A stretch of 9,046 nt of DNA. Source: an uncultured Collinsella sp. (GTDB taxonomy: Bacteria > Actinomycetota > Coriobacteriia > Coriobacteriales > Coriobacteriaceae). The notes beneath the pieces are model-generated. The model searched no databases. It saw only the letters and a list, made by a program, of their open reading frames with translations, and was not told the DNA's origin. Each line of letters starts with the position of its first letter. Position 1 is the stretch's first letter. Location: positions 1 through 9,046 of the forward strand of contig UROJ01000053.1 in NCBI GenBank assembly GCA_900549335.1, read 5' to 3'. Made by a program: the position numbers and the translations under genes. Of this stretch, positions 1-7,948 are shown in pieces.

Positions 1-27
1 TGCCAAAATGAACCTGTCCCTTTTTGG
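1..27 (-). repeat. Partial copy of dispersed hairpin repeat
   Basis: These 27 bases are the exact reverse complement of 7955-7981. Both copies hold the core AGGGACAGGTTCA (or its complement) between CCAAAA and TTTTGG arms. In this copy the arms 3-8 and 22-27 can still pair, but the sequence changes at base 28 (GGT, where the other copy has GGCAGG), so the outer stem is lost or was never present. The element may continue left of the window. It could be the 3'-end hairpin of an upstream gene or a copy of a dispersed repeat; the exact match over the loop argues for a repeat. Confidence 0.7.
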
Positions 28-66
28 TCGGTGCGAAATGGGTAATACTAAAGAGTTATCCGACCA
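25..66. promoter_or_regulatory. Possible operator or leader inverted repeat before the ABC operon
   Basis: TGGTCGG at 25-31 is mirrored by CCGACCA at 60-66, a 7-bp inverted repeat spaced by 28 bases. It encloses a loosely -10-like TAATAC (43-48). No convincing -35 lies at the right distance, so neither a promoter nor a regulator can be named. The left arm overlaps the end of the 1-27 repeat, so this may be chance. Confidence 0.2.
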
Positions 67-81
67 GATGGGAATTAATCG

Positions 82-776
<695 letters not shown>

Positions 777-783
<7 letters not shown>

Positions 784-3554
784 CGCCCATGGATCAGGAC
801 CGCCAAAACAGCCAACGCCGCGACGCGCAGAACACGGAGCGCGAGCAGGATTTTACGACCTACCGCACTGCCCAAAGCTCAAACGATATGGTGCCGACGG
901 TGTTTCGCCGCGGTGTCTACCGCACGATTCGCGGCAGCCTCAAACGCTTCTTGTCTATCGTCGTGATCACCGCGCTCGGCGTGAGCGTGATGTGCGGCCT
1001 TAAGGCGGGTTGCGAGGACCTGTGCGATTCGGTTGACGCCTACTTCGACCAGCAAAATGTCTATGACATTAACGTGCAGTCGACCTATGGCCTGACTGAC
1101 GATGATCTCGACGCCATCCAAGAGGTCGATGGCGTCGAAACGGCCGAGGGCATCTACACCGAGACCGCCTACACCGCCGTGGGCACAACGCGCGAGCGCG
1201 TGGTCGTGCAAAGTCTCTCCAAGGAGAATATCGATCAGCCAGTGCTCGTGAACGGCGATTTGCCCGAGAGCGCCGATGAGGTCGCGGTGACTTCGAAGTT
1301 CCTGAAGGCTTCGGGCAAAAAGCTCGGCGATACGGTGAGCTTTGCTGCCAACGATGCGAGCTCGTCGAACCAAAGCGCCAAGGATCAGTTTGCCGATGGC
1401 GATTACACCATCACGGCCGAGGTTCTCGATCCCACTGATGTGAGCTCCGACTCGACGGTCAACGCCTTCCGTGCCGCCTCGGCGGCGGACTATAAGTTCT
1501 ATGTGAGCGAGGACGCCGCGACATCTTCTTCCTACTCCGCGGTCCACGTGGTCGTCGAGGGAGCCAAGGATCTCAACTCATATTCGGATGCCTACGCGGC
1601 AAAGATCAATGAGGTCAAGGGCAATATAGAGAAGATCCGCGAGGAGCGTGAGAAGGCGCGCGCTCAGGAGCTGACGGTCGACACGCCGACAAGCTTGGAT
1701 GCGGCCGAGCGTCAGGCCGCCATGCTCTTTGGGATCGAGCAGGACAACATCAATCGCATGGCCGAGGGCAGCGACGAGCGTGCGCAGGCGCAAGCCGACC
1801 TGGACCAGCGCCGTGCCGCCGCCGACCAACAGTTTGCCGACGCCCGCGCCGAGCTTTCCGACCTGGGCGAATGCACCTGGTACATCCAGGACCGCGGCAA
1901 TATCGCAAGCTACTCGAGCGTGGAGAGCGATAGCTCGTCAATTGAAGCCATCGCCACGGTGTTCCCGTTCATCTTCTTTATCGTCGCCGTGCTCATCAGC
2001 CTTACCACCGCCACGCGTATGGTCGAGGAGGAGCGCACGCTCATCGGCCTGTATAAGGCGCTCGGCTATTCGCGCGGACGCATCCTGTCCAAATACGTGG
2101 ACTATGCGCTGTGGGCTTGTCTGATCGGCGGCGTGCTCGGCAACATCATCGGATTTGTGGGCCTGCCGCTGTTCCTGTTTACGGTGTTCGACGACATGTA
2201 CTCGCTGCCCCAGATGTTGCTTTCGTACGACATCGTGTCCTCGATCGTCTCGGTGGCGCTGTTTGCCGTGGGCGTGGTGGGCGCCACGATTATCGCCTGC
2301 CGCCACGAGATGGCCGAGACTCCGGCCTCGCTCATGCGCCCCAAGGCCCCGCGCGCCGGCTCGCGTATCTTGCTCGAACGCATCGGCTTTATCTGGCGCC
2401 GCATGGGCTTTTTGAACAAGGTGGCAGCACGTAACCTGTTTCGCTACAAAAAGCGCGCCTTTATGACCATCTTCGGTATCGCGGGTTGCACCGCGCTTGT
2501 GATCTGCGGTATGGGTATTCGCGACACGTCGGTCGCGCTTTCGCCCAAGCAGTATGGGCATATCACGCGCTATGACTTGCTGGCGGTTGCCAATCCCGAC
2601 GATTTTTCGCAGACGTGCGCGGCATTGGATGAGCGCAGCGCGGCTAAGGATTCTAACGTGACGGTGTCTTCGACGCTGCCGATTATGACCGACAACGTCA
2701 CCTTTACATTTGGCGGCAAGAGCGAGACCGTGCAGCTGATCGTGGTGCCCGATGACCGCACGAACGACCTGGACGACTACGCGCGTCTCGAGGATGAGTC
2801 CAAAGAGCCACTGTCTTTGCGTGACGGAGACGTGTATCTGAGCAAGAGTTCACAGCTGGTTCTTGGGATTCAGCCGGGCGACACGGCGCAGGTCCAGGAT
2901 TCGTCGCTCAACGTCGCCAAGGTCAAAGTCAGCGACATCTCGCTCAACTATTTGGGCAACACGCTCTATATGACGCAGGGCACCTATGAGCGCGCGTTCG
3001 GCCGAAGCGCGCGTCTTAACGGCATCTTTGTGCTGCTTAAGGGCTCGTCGGCCGACCAGATTGCGTTTAGCAAGAATCTTAAGAGTGACGGTTGGCTCAC
3101 CATCTCGAGCACGGCCGAACATTGGCAGAACTACGAGGCGAACTTCACTATCATCAATTCCGTCGTGGTGCTCGTGACCTTTATGGCGGCGTGCCTGTCG
3201 TTTGTGGTGGTGTTTACGTTGTCCAACACGAATATCTCCGAGCGCGAGCGCGAGCTGGCGACCATCAAGGTGCTGGGCTTCCGCCGTGGCGAGGTACACC
3301 ATTACGTCAACAAGGAGACGTTGATCCTCACGGCGATTGGCACCGCACTGGGCGTGCCGCTGGGTGGCCTGCTTGCCGAGAGCTTTACGTACATCCTGCA
3401 GATGCCGTCGCTGTACTTTGACGTCGAAGTCGAGCCGCTGAGCTACGTGCTTGCCGTGGTGCTTTCCTTCGGCTTTACGTTTATCGTCAACCTCGCCACC
3501 AACCGTACCCTCAATAAGATCGACATGGTCGGCGCCCTCAAGAGCGCCGAGTAA
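777..3554 (+). CDS. ABC transporter permease with two FtsX domains
   Basis: Integral membrane partner of the preceding ATPase, 925 residues. Predicted layout: basic cytoplasmic N-terminus; TM1 about 58-75; a large extracellular segment (about 76-390) that includes a charged Ala/Glu/Arg/Gln-rich, probably coiled-coil stretch at about 276-362; first FtsX domain with TM segments near 394-412, 444-468 and 486-508; a second-half TM near 562-581; a second extracellular domain (about 582-790); and a final FtsX domain with TM segments near 791-820, 849-870 and 888-908. Both halves carry the coupling-helix signature after their first FtsX helix: EEERTLIGLYKALGYSRG (about 415-432) and ERELATIKVLGFRRG near 825-839. 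The gene is therefore an internal pseudo-duplication, able to act as a complete permease. The GTG start at 777 overlaps the ATPase stop by 7 bases; ATG at 789 is an equally reasonable start, and neither has a good ribosome binding site, which suggests translational coupling. Substrate unknown. Confidence 0.9.
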
Positions 3555-3615
3555 CCTGTCCTGGGATTCAAGCTGTAGCGAGCTACCGACGCATCCACAA
3601 CCGCCTTTTTGCATA

Positions 3616-3659
3616 AACCGCCCCGCCGAATGCATACTTCGACGGAGCGGTTGCTTTTT
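3616..3659 (+). terminator. Intrinsic terminator after the ABC permease
   Basis: A 15-bp stem (3616-3630 with 3638-3652, two mismatches, starting AACCGC and ending GCGGTT) closes a 7-base loop TGCATAC. GC then TTTTT (3655-3659) follows. It lies about 60 bases after the permease stop, the right place and orientation to end the ABC operon. Confidence 0.75.
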
Positions 3660-3679
3660 GCCCGCAGGTACCCCAGGGG

Positions 3680-3891
3680 GCGGCGTGCAAAATCTGGAGT
3701 ATTCAGCATCCCGGAGTCCGCAGGTGCGGGAACGGGTGCACAAAACCGCGCTGAATGCCCTGGTCCTGGACCCCCAATGCCTCAAGGACCGATCATTTTT
3801 TACAGGATGCGGCCCACAGTGCCTGCCTTTCGCCCAAAATCCAGTATGCAGGCACCCTCGGCTGCTGAATACTCCCAAAAATGCACGCCGC
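3680..3891. repeat. Composite palindrome A (212 bases)
   Basis: Two block pairs share one mirror axis (about 3785.5): GCGGCGTGCA 3680-3689 with 3882-3891, and GGAGTATTCAGCA 3696-3708 with 3863-3875. The blocks are separated by six unpaired bases on each side. The centre contains local hairpins (3718-3729; 3819-3855; 3762-3790) that could form a branched fold. Some right-arm bases could instead pair with 3804-3813, so two exclusive folds are possible. It may be a dispersed intergenic repeat, a non-autonomous mobile element or a structured RNA; I do not recognise the family. Confidence 0.6.
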
Positions 3892-3919
3892 ATCCTACCC
3901 CAGGCACCCGCAGCAAGAA

Positions 3920-4104
3920 GACGAATAGCTTCGGCCTCCCTAGTTACCGCAGGAGGCCCCAGGGCTTACCTCCCAAATCTTTCCGCAGGACGGAAGGACC
4001 CCGCCGCGCGAAGCGCACGGCGGGGTCCTGACATGTCCGAGGACGATTTGGGAGGTAAGCCCTGGGGCCTCCGATGGGGGCGGTTCCAGCCGAGGCTATT
4101 CGTC
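3920..4104. repeat. Composite palindrome B (185 bases), overlapping the end of pfkA
   Basis: Four block pairs share one exact axis at position 4012: GACGAATAGC 3920-3929 with 4095-4104; TCGGC 3931-3935 with 4089-4093; a perfect 28-bp pair 3952-3979 with 4045-4072 (starts GGAGGCCCC, ends CCCAAATC); and AGGACCCCGCCG 3995-4006 with 4018-4029 around a CGCGAAGCG tip. The 16-base and 15-base spacers between blocks are essentially unpaired across the axis but equal in length on both sides. The outermost right block is the last two codons and stop of the phosphofructokinase gene (GAC GAA TAG on the minus strand). The pairing is direct sequence observation; function is unknown. Confidence 0.8.
3995..4029. 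terminator. GC-rich hairpin at the centre of palindrome B
   Basis: A perfect 12-bp stem (AGGACCCCGCCG / CGGCGGGGTCCT) is capped by a further CGC-GAA-GCG tip. It lies about 65 bases past the phosphofructokinase stop on the minus strand and is probably its 3'-end or terminator hairpin. Neither strand has a T-run after the stem, so classical intrinsic termination is doubtful; it may work with Rho or protect the 3' end. Confidence 0.4.
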
Positions 4105-5175
4105 GCCGAAGCTGATGCCCAACGCCTTGGCCTCGCGCACCAGGTCGCTCTGGGGGTCGACAAACTTCAGCTTGCCGGCGACATCTTCGAGCGGCATGTG
4201 GCACATCTTGCCGTCACGCAGAGCAATCATGTAGCCAAACTCGCCGCGTAGGCAGCCGAGTGCCGCCTCGACGCCGCACTGGGTCGCAAAGATGCGGTCC
4301 TGGGCGTCGGGCTGGCCGCCGCGCTGCGTGTGGCCGGGGATGGCGACGCGGGTCTCGCGACCAGTCTTGGCTTCGATCTCCTTGGCGATGTCGTAGACAA
4401 TCGAGGGGCTCGTACGCTCGGCGAGCTTCTTCTTGTACTCCTTCTTGGACAGCGCCGCGTCCTCCTTGGAGATGGCGCCCTCGGCGACGGCCACGATGGT
4501 AAAGCGGCTGCCGGTTTCCATGCGATGCTCGATGGTCTTGATGACGTTATCCATGTCGTAGGGGATCTCGGGAATCAGGATGACATCCGCGCCGCCCGCG
4601 ACGCCGGCGTACAGTGGAATCCAGCCAACCTTGTGGCCCATGATCTCGATAACGAACACGCGCCCATGGCTCGAAGCGGTGGTGTGGATGTCGTCGATGC
4701 ACTTGGTGGCGACGTCGATGGCGCTCGTAAAGCCAAACGTCAGCTCGGTGCCCCAGGTGTCGTTATCGATGGTCTTGGGCAGCGCGATAACGTTGAGGCC
4801 CTCTTCGCGCAGGCGGTTGGCGGTCTTGGTGGAGCCGTTACCGCCCAGCATAAACAGGCAGTCGAGCTGCAGCTTATGATAGGTGTGGACCATTGCGGGT
4901 ACCTTCTCGACGCCATCGGCCTCGGGAATATCCAGACGCTTGAACGGCGTGCGGCTCGTGCCCAGGATGGTGCCGCCGCGGGTGAGGATGCCGCTAAAAT
5001 CGGCGGGCGACATGACGCGGAACCTGCTGTAGATAAGGCCCTGATAGCCGTCCTCAAAGCCATAAATCTCGATAGGTTCTTCGCTATTGGTCATAAGCGT
5101 TTTGACAATGCCGCGCATGGTGGCGTTGAGCGCCTGGCAGTCGCCGCCACTAGTAAGAAGACCGATCCTAAGCAT
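4096..5175 (-). CDS. pfkA: 6-phosphofructokinase (GGNGS/PKTIDND type)
   Basis: Cytoplasmic glycolytic enzyme that phosphorylates fructose 6-phosphate to fructose 1,6-bisphosphate; 359 residues, full length for the longer bacterial PFK group. Visible motifs: TSGGDCQALNA (8-18, phosphodonor loop), GGTILGTSR (67-75), GGNGS (111-115), PKTIDND (133-139, with the catalytic Asp of TIDND), IEIMGHKVGW (176-185, equivalent to the MGR substrate loop) and PGHTQRGG (280-287, His and Arg that bind sugar phosphate). By the usual E. coli numbering the donor-site residues are Gly at 104, typical of ATP enzymes, and Lys at 124, typical of pyrophosphate or mixed-type enzymes, so the phosphoryl donor is not settled. 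Start: ATG with GGAAGGA (5182-5188), 6 bases upstream. It faces the ABC permease convergently. The hydrolase upstream is on the same strand but 140 bases away, so a separate promoter is likely. Its last codons lie inside composite palindrome B. Confidence 0.92.
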   Translation of the reverse strand: MLRIGLLTSGGDCQALNATMRGIVKTLMTNSEEPIEIYGFEDGYQGLIYSRFRVMSPADFSGILTRGGTILGTSRTPFKRLDIPEADGVEKVPAMVHTYHKLQLDCLFMLGGNGSTKTANRLREEGLNVIALPKTIDNDTWGTELTFGFTSAIDVATKCIDDIHTTASSHGRVFVIEIMGHKVGWIPLYAGVAGGADVILIPEIPYDMDNVIKTIEHRMETGSRFTIVAVAEGAISKEDAALSKKEYKKKLAERTSPSIVYDIAKEIEAKTGRETRVAIPGHTQRGGQPDAQDRIFATQCGVEAALGCLRGEFGYMIALRDGKMCHMPLEDVAGKLKFVDPQSDLVREAKALGISFGDE

Positions 5176-5194
5176 GGTGAATCCTTCCGGGCAA

Positions 5195-5203
5195 GTTATA
5201 ACA
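5195..5203 (-). promoter_or_regulatory. Possible extended -10 promoter for pfkA
   Basis: Read on the minus strand this is TGTTATAAC, one base from the extended -10 consensus TGnTATAAT. It would start transcription near 5188, leaving a leader of only about 13 bases that begins at the ribosome binding site. No -35 match lies upstream; that position is occupied by the 5214-5246 palindrome. Weak evidence. Confidence 0.3.
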
Positions 5204-5213
5204 TGCGCATAAG

Positions 5214-5246
5214 TTTACCCCCGCACACTGTTGATGCGGGGGTAAA
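5214..5246. repeat. 12-bp-arm palindrome upstream of pfkA
   Basis: TTTACCCCCGCA (5214-5225) and TGCGGGGGTAAA (5235-5246) pair perfectly around a 9-base loop. It lies 70 bases past the hydrolase stop and about 40 bases before the pfkA start, both read on the minus strand. As a terminator it is wrong-handed: T's are on the 5' side and A's on the 3' side of the stem, with no T-run after it on either strand. It may be a 3'-end stem for the hydrolase mRNA, or an operator over the pfkA -35 region. Confidence 0.6.
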
Positions 5247-5315
5247 ACGTGTTAGCTCAAGCGTATAGAAATGTAAACAACGTCAGGCGGGCGTAAGGAC
5301 GACGGTGCCAGCTCC

Positions 5316-6401
5316 TTACAGTGCGAAGGCGTCGACGTCGCTCCAGTGACGGCGCAGCGTGATGGCGGCAGCGGGCTCGGTATTGTCAAAGATGACCGAC
5401 CATTGCGTATTGCTGGTGATGTCTTTCGGATTGGGTTCTTGCGCTGCAGCGCGTAGGGCCTTCCAAGCGACTGCCTCGTCCTGGGCACCGACATGGGCGT
5501 CAAGGACATCGGCGATTGCGATGGCGCGCTCTTTACCATGGCCCAGCTCGCCATTCTTTTGGTTGGGCAGCACTTCGTCACCATAGCAGGCGTAGAAGTT
5601 CGTGACCTGACGCACGGGCGTCGCCTTGCATGCGCGGTCGGGATCGCGCGGATCCCACTCCACCACCCGTGCGTCACCGGCGGCGTCGTTGATAAAGAAG
5701 TGGTAATCGCGTCCGGCCATGGCGTGCATGTCGTGGGCGGAAAGTAGGTCGACGGCCTCTTGCGTGGTAGCCGCGCGGTCGAGCACCAGACGGATGGCGA
5801 GCGAAGTGTTGATGACGGGGCGTTGCGTGTCCTGGTCACAGGGCTTGGAATCCAGGGTGAGTACGGCAATGGACACGCCGCATTCGTTAACACCGTCGAG
5901 CTGGGCAAACGGGCCCATGAGTGCGGCGGCGCGTCCGGCGACGGAGTCAAGTGGAGTGTTGGCGCCCAGGTTGTTAAGGGCGACAAACCCGATGGAGGCA
6001 TAGCCGTCGCGCGGGTGATTGCGCACCAGCAGCGCCGAGGTGTCGTCCTTAAAGTCGTAATTGCGACCGGTGCGCACGCGGCCTTCGGCATCTACGGCGA
6101 CAAAAGCGCTGCAGGCAAACTGGGGTGCCTGGACATGTGCCGGCACGCCGGGGAGCACCTGCGCCACCACGGCATCGATGTAGGCCTGGTCGTCGCGCAC
6201 GCCAGCGGCGATGATGCGGTCAAGGCCGTAGTCGTAAGCAATGTCGATTGCGTACAGGTCATAGCCATCCGCATAGTCGGTCAAGCGTTTGAGTGACGCG
6301 ACGGACTTGATTTGTTTGCGATAAACGATACCGGTGGCAGCGGCAAGGCCGACGGCGGCTCCCGCGACACCGCAGGCGATGGCAATGTTGCGTGGCTTCA
6401 T
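5316..6401 (-). CDS. Ntn-type linear amide C-N hydrolase (choloylglycine hydrolase/C45 acyltransferase-like)
   Basis: 361-residue protein of the Ntn-hydrolase superfamily that includes bile-salt hydrolase, penicillin acylase and isopenicillin N acyltransferase; these cleave or transfer acyl groups on linear amides using an N-terminal cysteine. Residues 6-27 form a hydrophobic segment between basic residues, a signal anchor or signal peptide. The nucleophile is probably C97 in QFACSAF, followed by GRNYDF (112-117), the Arg/Asn/Asp catalytic neighbourhood. DGVNECG (169-175) matches the oxyanion Asn motif, and TQWSVIFDNTEP near the C-terminus is the other conserved block. As Ntn enzymes need a free N-terminal Cys, self-cleavage between A96 and C97 is expected. 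This layout is close to the Penicillium isopenicillin N acyltransferase precursor (similar length, Cys near 103, from memory). The ATG has AGGAG at 6407-6411. It diverges from the aminopeptidase gene. Bile-salt activity cannot be claimed from sequence alone. Confidence 0.8.
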   Translation of the reverse strand: MKPRNIAIACGVAGAAVGLAAATGIVYRKQIKSVASLKRLTDYADGYDLYAIDIAYDYGLDRIIAAGVRDDQAYIDAVVAQVLPGVPAHVQAPQFACSAFVAVDAEGRVRTGRNYDFKDDTSALLVRNHPRDGYASIGFVALNNLGANTPLDSVAGRAAALMGPFAQLDGVNECGVSIAVLTLDSKPCDQDTQRPVINTSLAIRLVLDRAATTQEAVDLLSAHDMHAMAGRDYHFFINDAAGDARVVEWDPRDPDRACKATPVRQVTNFYACYGDEVLPNQKNGELGHGKERAIAIADVLDAHVGAQDEAVAWKALRAAAQEPNPKDITSNTQWSVIFDNTEPAAAITLRRHWSDVDAFAL

Positions 6402-6562
6402 GACGACTCCTCTCGTCCTGTTAGTGCAATTGTCGCAAAAGGAGCGCGGACATGATGACTCAACTTGGTGAGCGGCGCGGAATTAAGCACGGAATGAAGA
6501 GTGCGGCGCTGGCGCGGCGGGGTATGCTGGAGGGGACCATCAACCCAGCGAAAGGGGAGAGC
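6402..6562. promoter_or_regulatory. Divergent promoter region, hydrolase / aminopeptidase
   Basis: 161 bases between divergent start codons must contain both promoters. On the plus strand TATGCT (6523-6528) is a plausible -10 for the aminopeptidase, about 30 bases before its ribosome binding site, but no good -35 accompanies it. No convincing minus-strand promoter was recognised. A second plus-strand ribosome-binding-like AAGGAG (6439-6444) precedes an in-frame ATG at 6452; see the aminopeptidase entry. Confidence 0.35.
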
Positions 6563-7948
6563 ATGACGGATCAGGAAACGCCCGAGCGCGCGCATGTGAC
6601 GGCCGACGATATCGAGGCCGCCAACGACCTTATCGACTTTATCGAGGCATGCCCCAGCATGTTCCATACGGCGGCGACCATTATGGCCGAGCTCGACGAG
6701 GCGGGCTTTACCTACCTGCCCGAGAACGCGGCGTGGGATATCGAGCCGGGCGGGCGTTATTACACGCAGCGCAACACCTCGAGCGTTATCGCCTTTAAGG
6801 TGGGCGAGGACCTGGCCGCGACGTGGGGCGAGGACGGCGTTGCCGGTGACTATCATTTTCAGCTCACGGCGTCGCACAGCGATTCGCCGACGTTTAAGGT
6901 CAAGGCCGTGCCCGAGCTCGATGGTGCGGGCGAGACGCTGCGCCTGAACACCGAGGCCTACGGCGGCATGATCGACTACACCTGGTTCGATCGCCCGCTG
7001 GCGCTCGCGGGTCGCGTACTGGTGCGCGAGGGCGACCGTATTGAGAGCCGCCTGCTTGCCACCGAGCGCGAGGTTGCCATTATTCCGAGCCTTGCCATCC
7101 ACATGAACCGTGGCGTTAACGAGAGCTTTGCTCCCAACCGAGCCGTTGACCTGTGCCCGCTCATCAGCGCTGGTGACCTTAAGCAGGGCGACTTTGACGC
7201 CCTGATCGCCGACGAGCTGGACGTTGAGCCCGAGCAGATTTTGGGCCGCGACCTGTTCCTGGTCAATCGACAGGATGCACGTATTTGGGGCTGGGCCGAC
7301 GAGTTTATCTCGACGCCCAAACTTGACGATCTGGCCTGCGCCTACACCTCGCTGCAGGCATTTTTGGGTGCCGAGAATGCGCACGACGTCTCGGTCTACT
7401 GCTGCTTCGATAACGAGGAGGTTGGCTCCGAGACCAAGCAGGGCGCCATGTCGACGTTCTTGGCCGACGCGCTGCGCCGCATCAACGGGTCGCTGGGCTT
7501 TGACGACGAGTCGTACCACCGTGCGCTTGCCGCTTCGATGCTCGTGAGCTGCGACAACGCGCATGCCGTGCACCCCAACCACGCCGAGAAGTGCGACGCC
7601 CGTAACCAGGTTGTGCTCAACGGCGGCATCGTCATCAAGGAAGCCGCCAACCAGCACTACTGCACCGACGCCTTTAGCCGCGCGGTGTTCCAGGCCATTT
7701 GCGATGACGCCGATGTACCCACGCAGGCCTTCGCCAACAAGAGCGATATGGCCGGCGGTTCTACCCTGGGCAACCTGTCGAACATGCAGGCGAGCATGCA
7801 TGCCGTAGACGTGGGCCTGCCGCAGCTGGCTATGCACTCGAGCTACGAGACCGGCGGCGTGCGCGACGTGATGTACGCCATCCGCGCCCTCACCGCCTTC
7901 TACGAGCGAAACCTAACCATCAACGGCGCCGAAAGCGTGGAGCTCTAA
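6563..7948 (+). CDS. M18 family metallo-aminopeptidase
   Basis: Cytoplasmic zinc aminopeptidase, usually dodecameric, that removes N-terminal (often acidic) residues from peptides in late protein turnover. With this start it has 461 residues, normal for the family. Metal and catalytic motifs, in order: SHSDSP with H105 and D107; LDDL with bridging D255; FDNEEVGS with catalytic E285 and metal ligand E286; DNAHAVHPNH with D331; MHSSYETGG with ligand H425. The familiar MHSxRE block reads MHSSYE here, as I recall for other Gram-positive members. Start choice: ATG 6563 has AAAGGGGAG directly upstream and the recognisable N-terminus (AANDLIDFIEACPSMFHT) follows soon after. An in-frame ATG at 6452 with a strong AAGGAG would add 37 residues, but that stretch has unlike codon use (CGG, GGA, ATT) and no family similarity that I recognise, and it would leave only 50 bases for two divergent promoters. 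The stop codon touches the next hairpin. Confidence 0.9.
   Translation: MTDQETPERAHVTADDIEAANDLIDFIEACPSMFHTAATIMAELDEAGFTYLPENAAWDIEPGGRYYTQRNTSSVIAFKVGEDLAATWGEDGVAGDYHFQLTASHSDSPTFKVKAVPELDGAGETLRLNTEAYGGMIDYTWFDRPLALAGRVLVREGDRIESRLLATEREVAIIPSLAIHMNRGVNESFAPNRAVDLCPLISAGDLKQGDFDALIADELDVEPEQILGRDLFLVNRQDARIWGWADEFISTPKLDDLACAYTSLQAFLGAENAHDVSVYCCFDNEEVGSETKQGAMSTFLADALRRINGSLGFDDESYHRALAASMLVSCDNAHAVHPNHAEKCDARNQVVLNGGIVIKEAANQHYCTDAFSRAVFQAICDDADVPTQAFANKSDMAGGSTLGNLSNMQASMHAVDVGLPQLAMHSSYETGGVRDVMYAIRALTAFYERNLTINGAESVEL

Larger units (their letters stand above)
3555..4095. other. Structured 541-base gap between convergent genes
   Basis: The gap lies between the 3' ends of the permease (+) and phosphofructokinase (-) genes. 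Reading frames cross it on both strands, but none has a recognisable protein, a good ribosome binding site, or coding-like composition. It instead holds a terminator (3616-3659) and two long composite palindromes (3680-3891, 3920-4104), described separately. Smaller pairings also occur: AGGATGCGGC 3804-3813 with 3887-3896, GTGCCTGC 3819-3826 with 3848-3855, and GGTCCT 3762-3767 with 3785-3790 followed by a T-run at 3796-3801. A non-coding RNA is possible but no promoter for one was recognised. Confidence 0.6.

Noticed and set aside
3553..3561. AACCTGTCC just after the permease stop, resembling part of the 1-27 repeat
   Set aside because: Only 9 bases match, there are no matching arms, and it is too short to call a repeat remnant.
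2850..3893. 347-codon minus-strand frame spanning the permease end and the gap
   Set aside because: It is antisense to the C-terminal FtsX domain, His/Arg-rich shadow composition, and crosses the permease terminator.
3680..4104. CRISPR array or direct-repeat array
   Set aside because: The repeats are inverted and arranged around mirror axes; there are no regularly spaced direct repeats and no cas genes.
3451..4251. Long plus-strand reading frame across the convergent gap (266 codons)
   Set aside because: It begins inside the permease gene in another frame, crosses a terminator and both palindromes, ends inside pfkA antisense, and is Pro/Arg/Ala-rich with no domain.
4330..5268. 312-codon plus-strand frame opposite pfkA
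   Set aside because: It is antisense to a fully motif-supported phosphofructokinase; repetitive Asp/Gly/Val/Ala composition, no domain.
6372..6386. Lipobox-like AIAC at residues 7-10 of the hydrolase
   Set aside because: It lies too close to the start, lacks a Leu at -3, and the hydrophobic segment continues beyond it; a membrane anchor is more likely.
6452..6562. N-terminal extension of the aminopeptidase from ATG 6452
   Set aside because: Despite a good AAGGAG, the 37 codons have atypical usage and no recognised family similarity, and would leave little room for the divergent promoters; 6563 preferred, though not excluded.
6398..7837. 479-codon minus-strand frame opposite the aminopeptidase
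   Set aside because: It is a shadow of GC-rich codon bias: the plus strand carries all M18 motifs, and the minus frame shows no family features.
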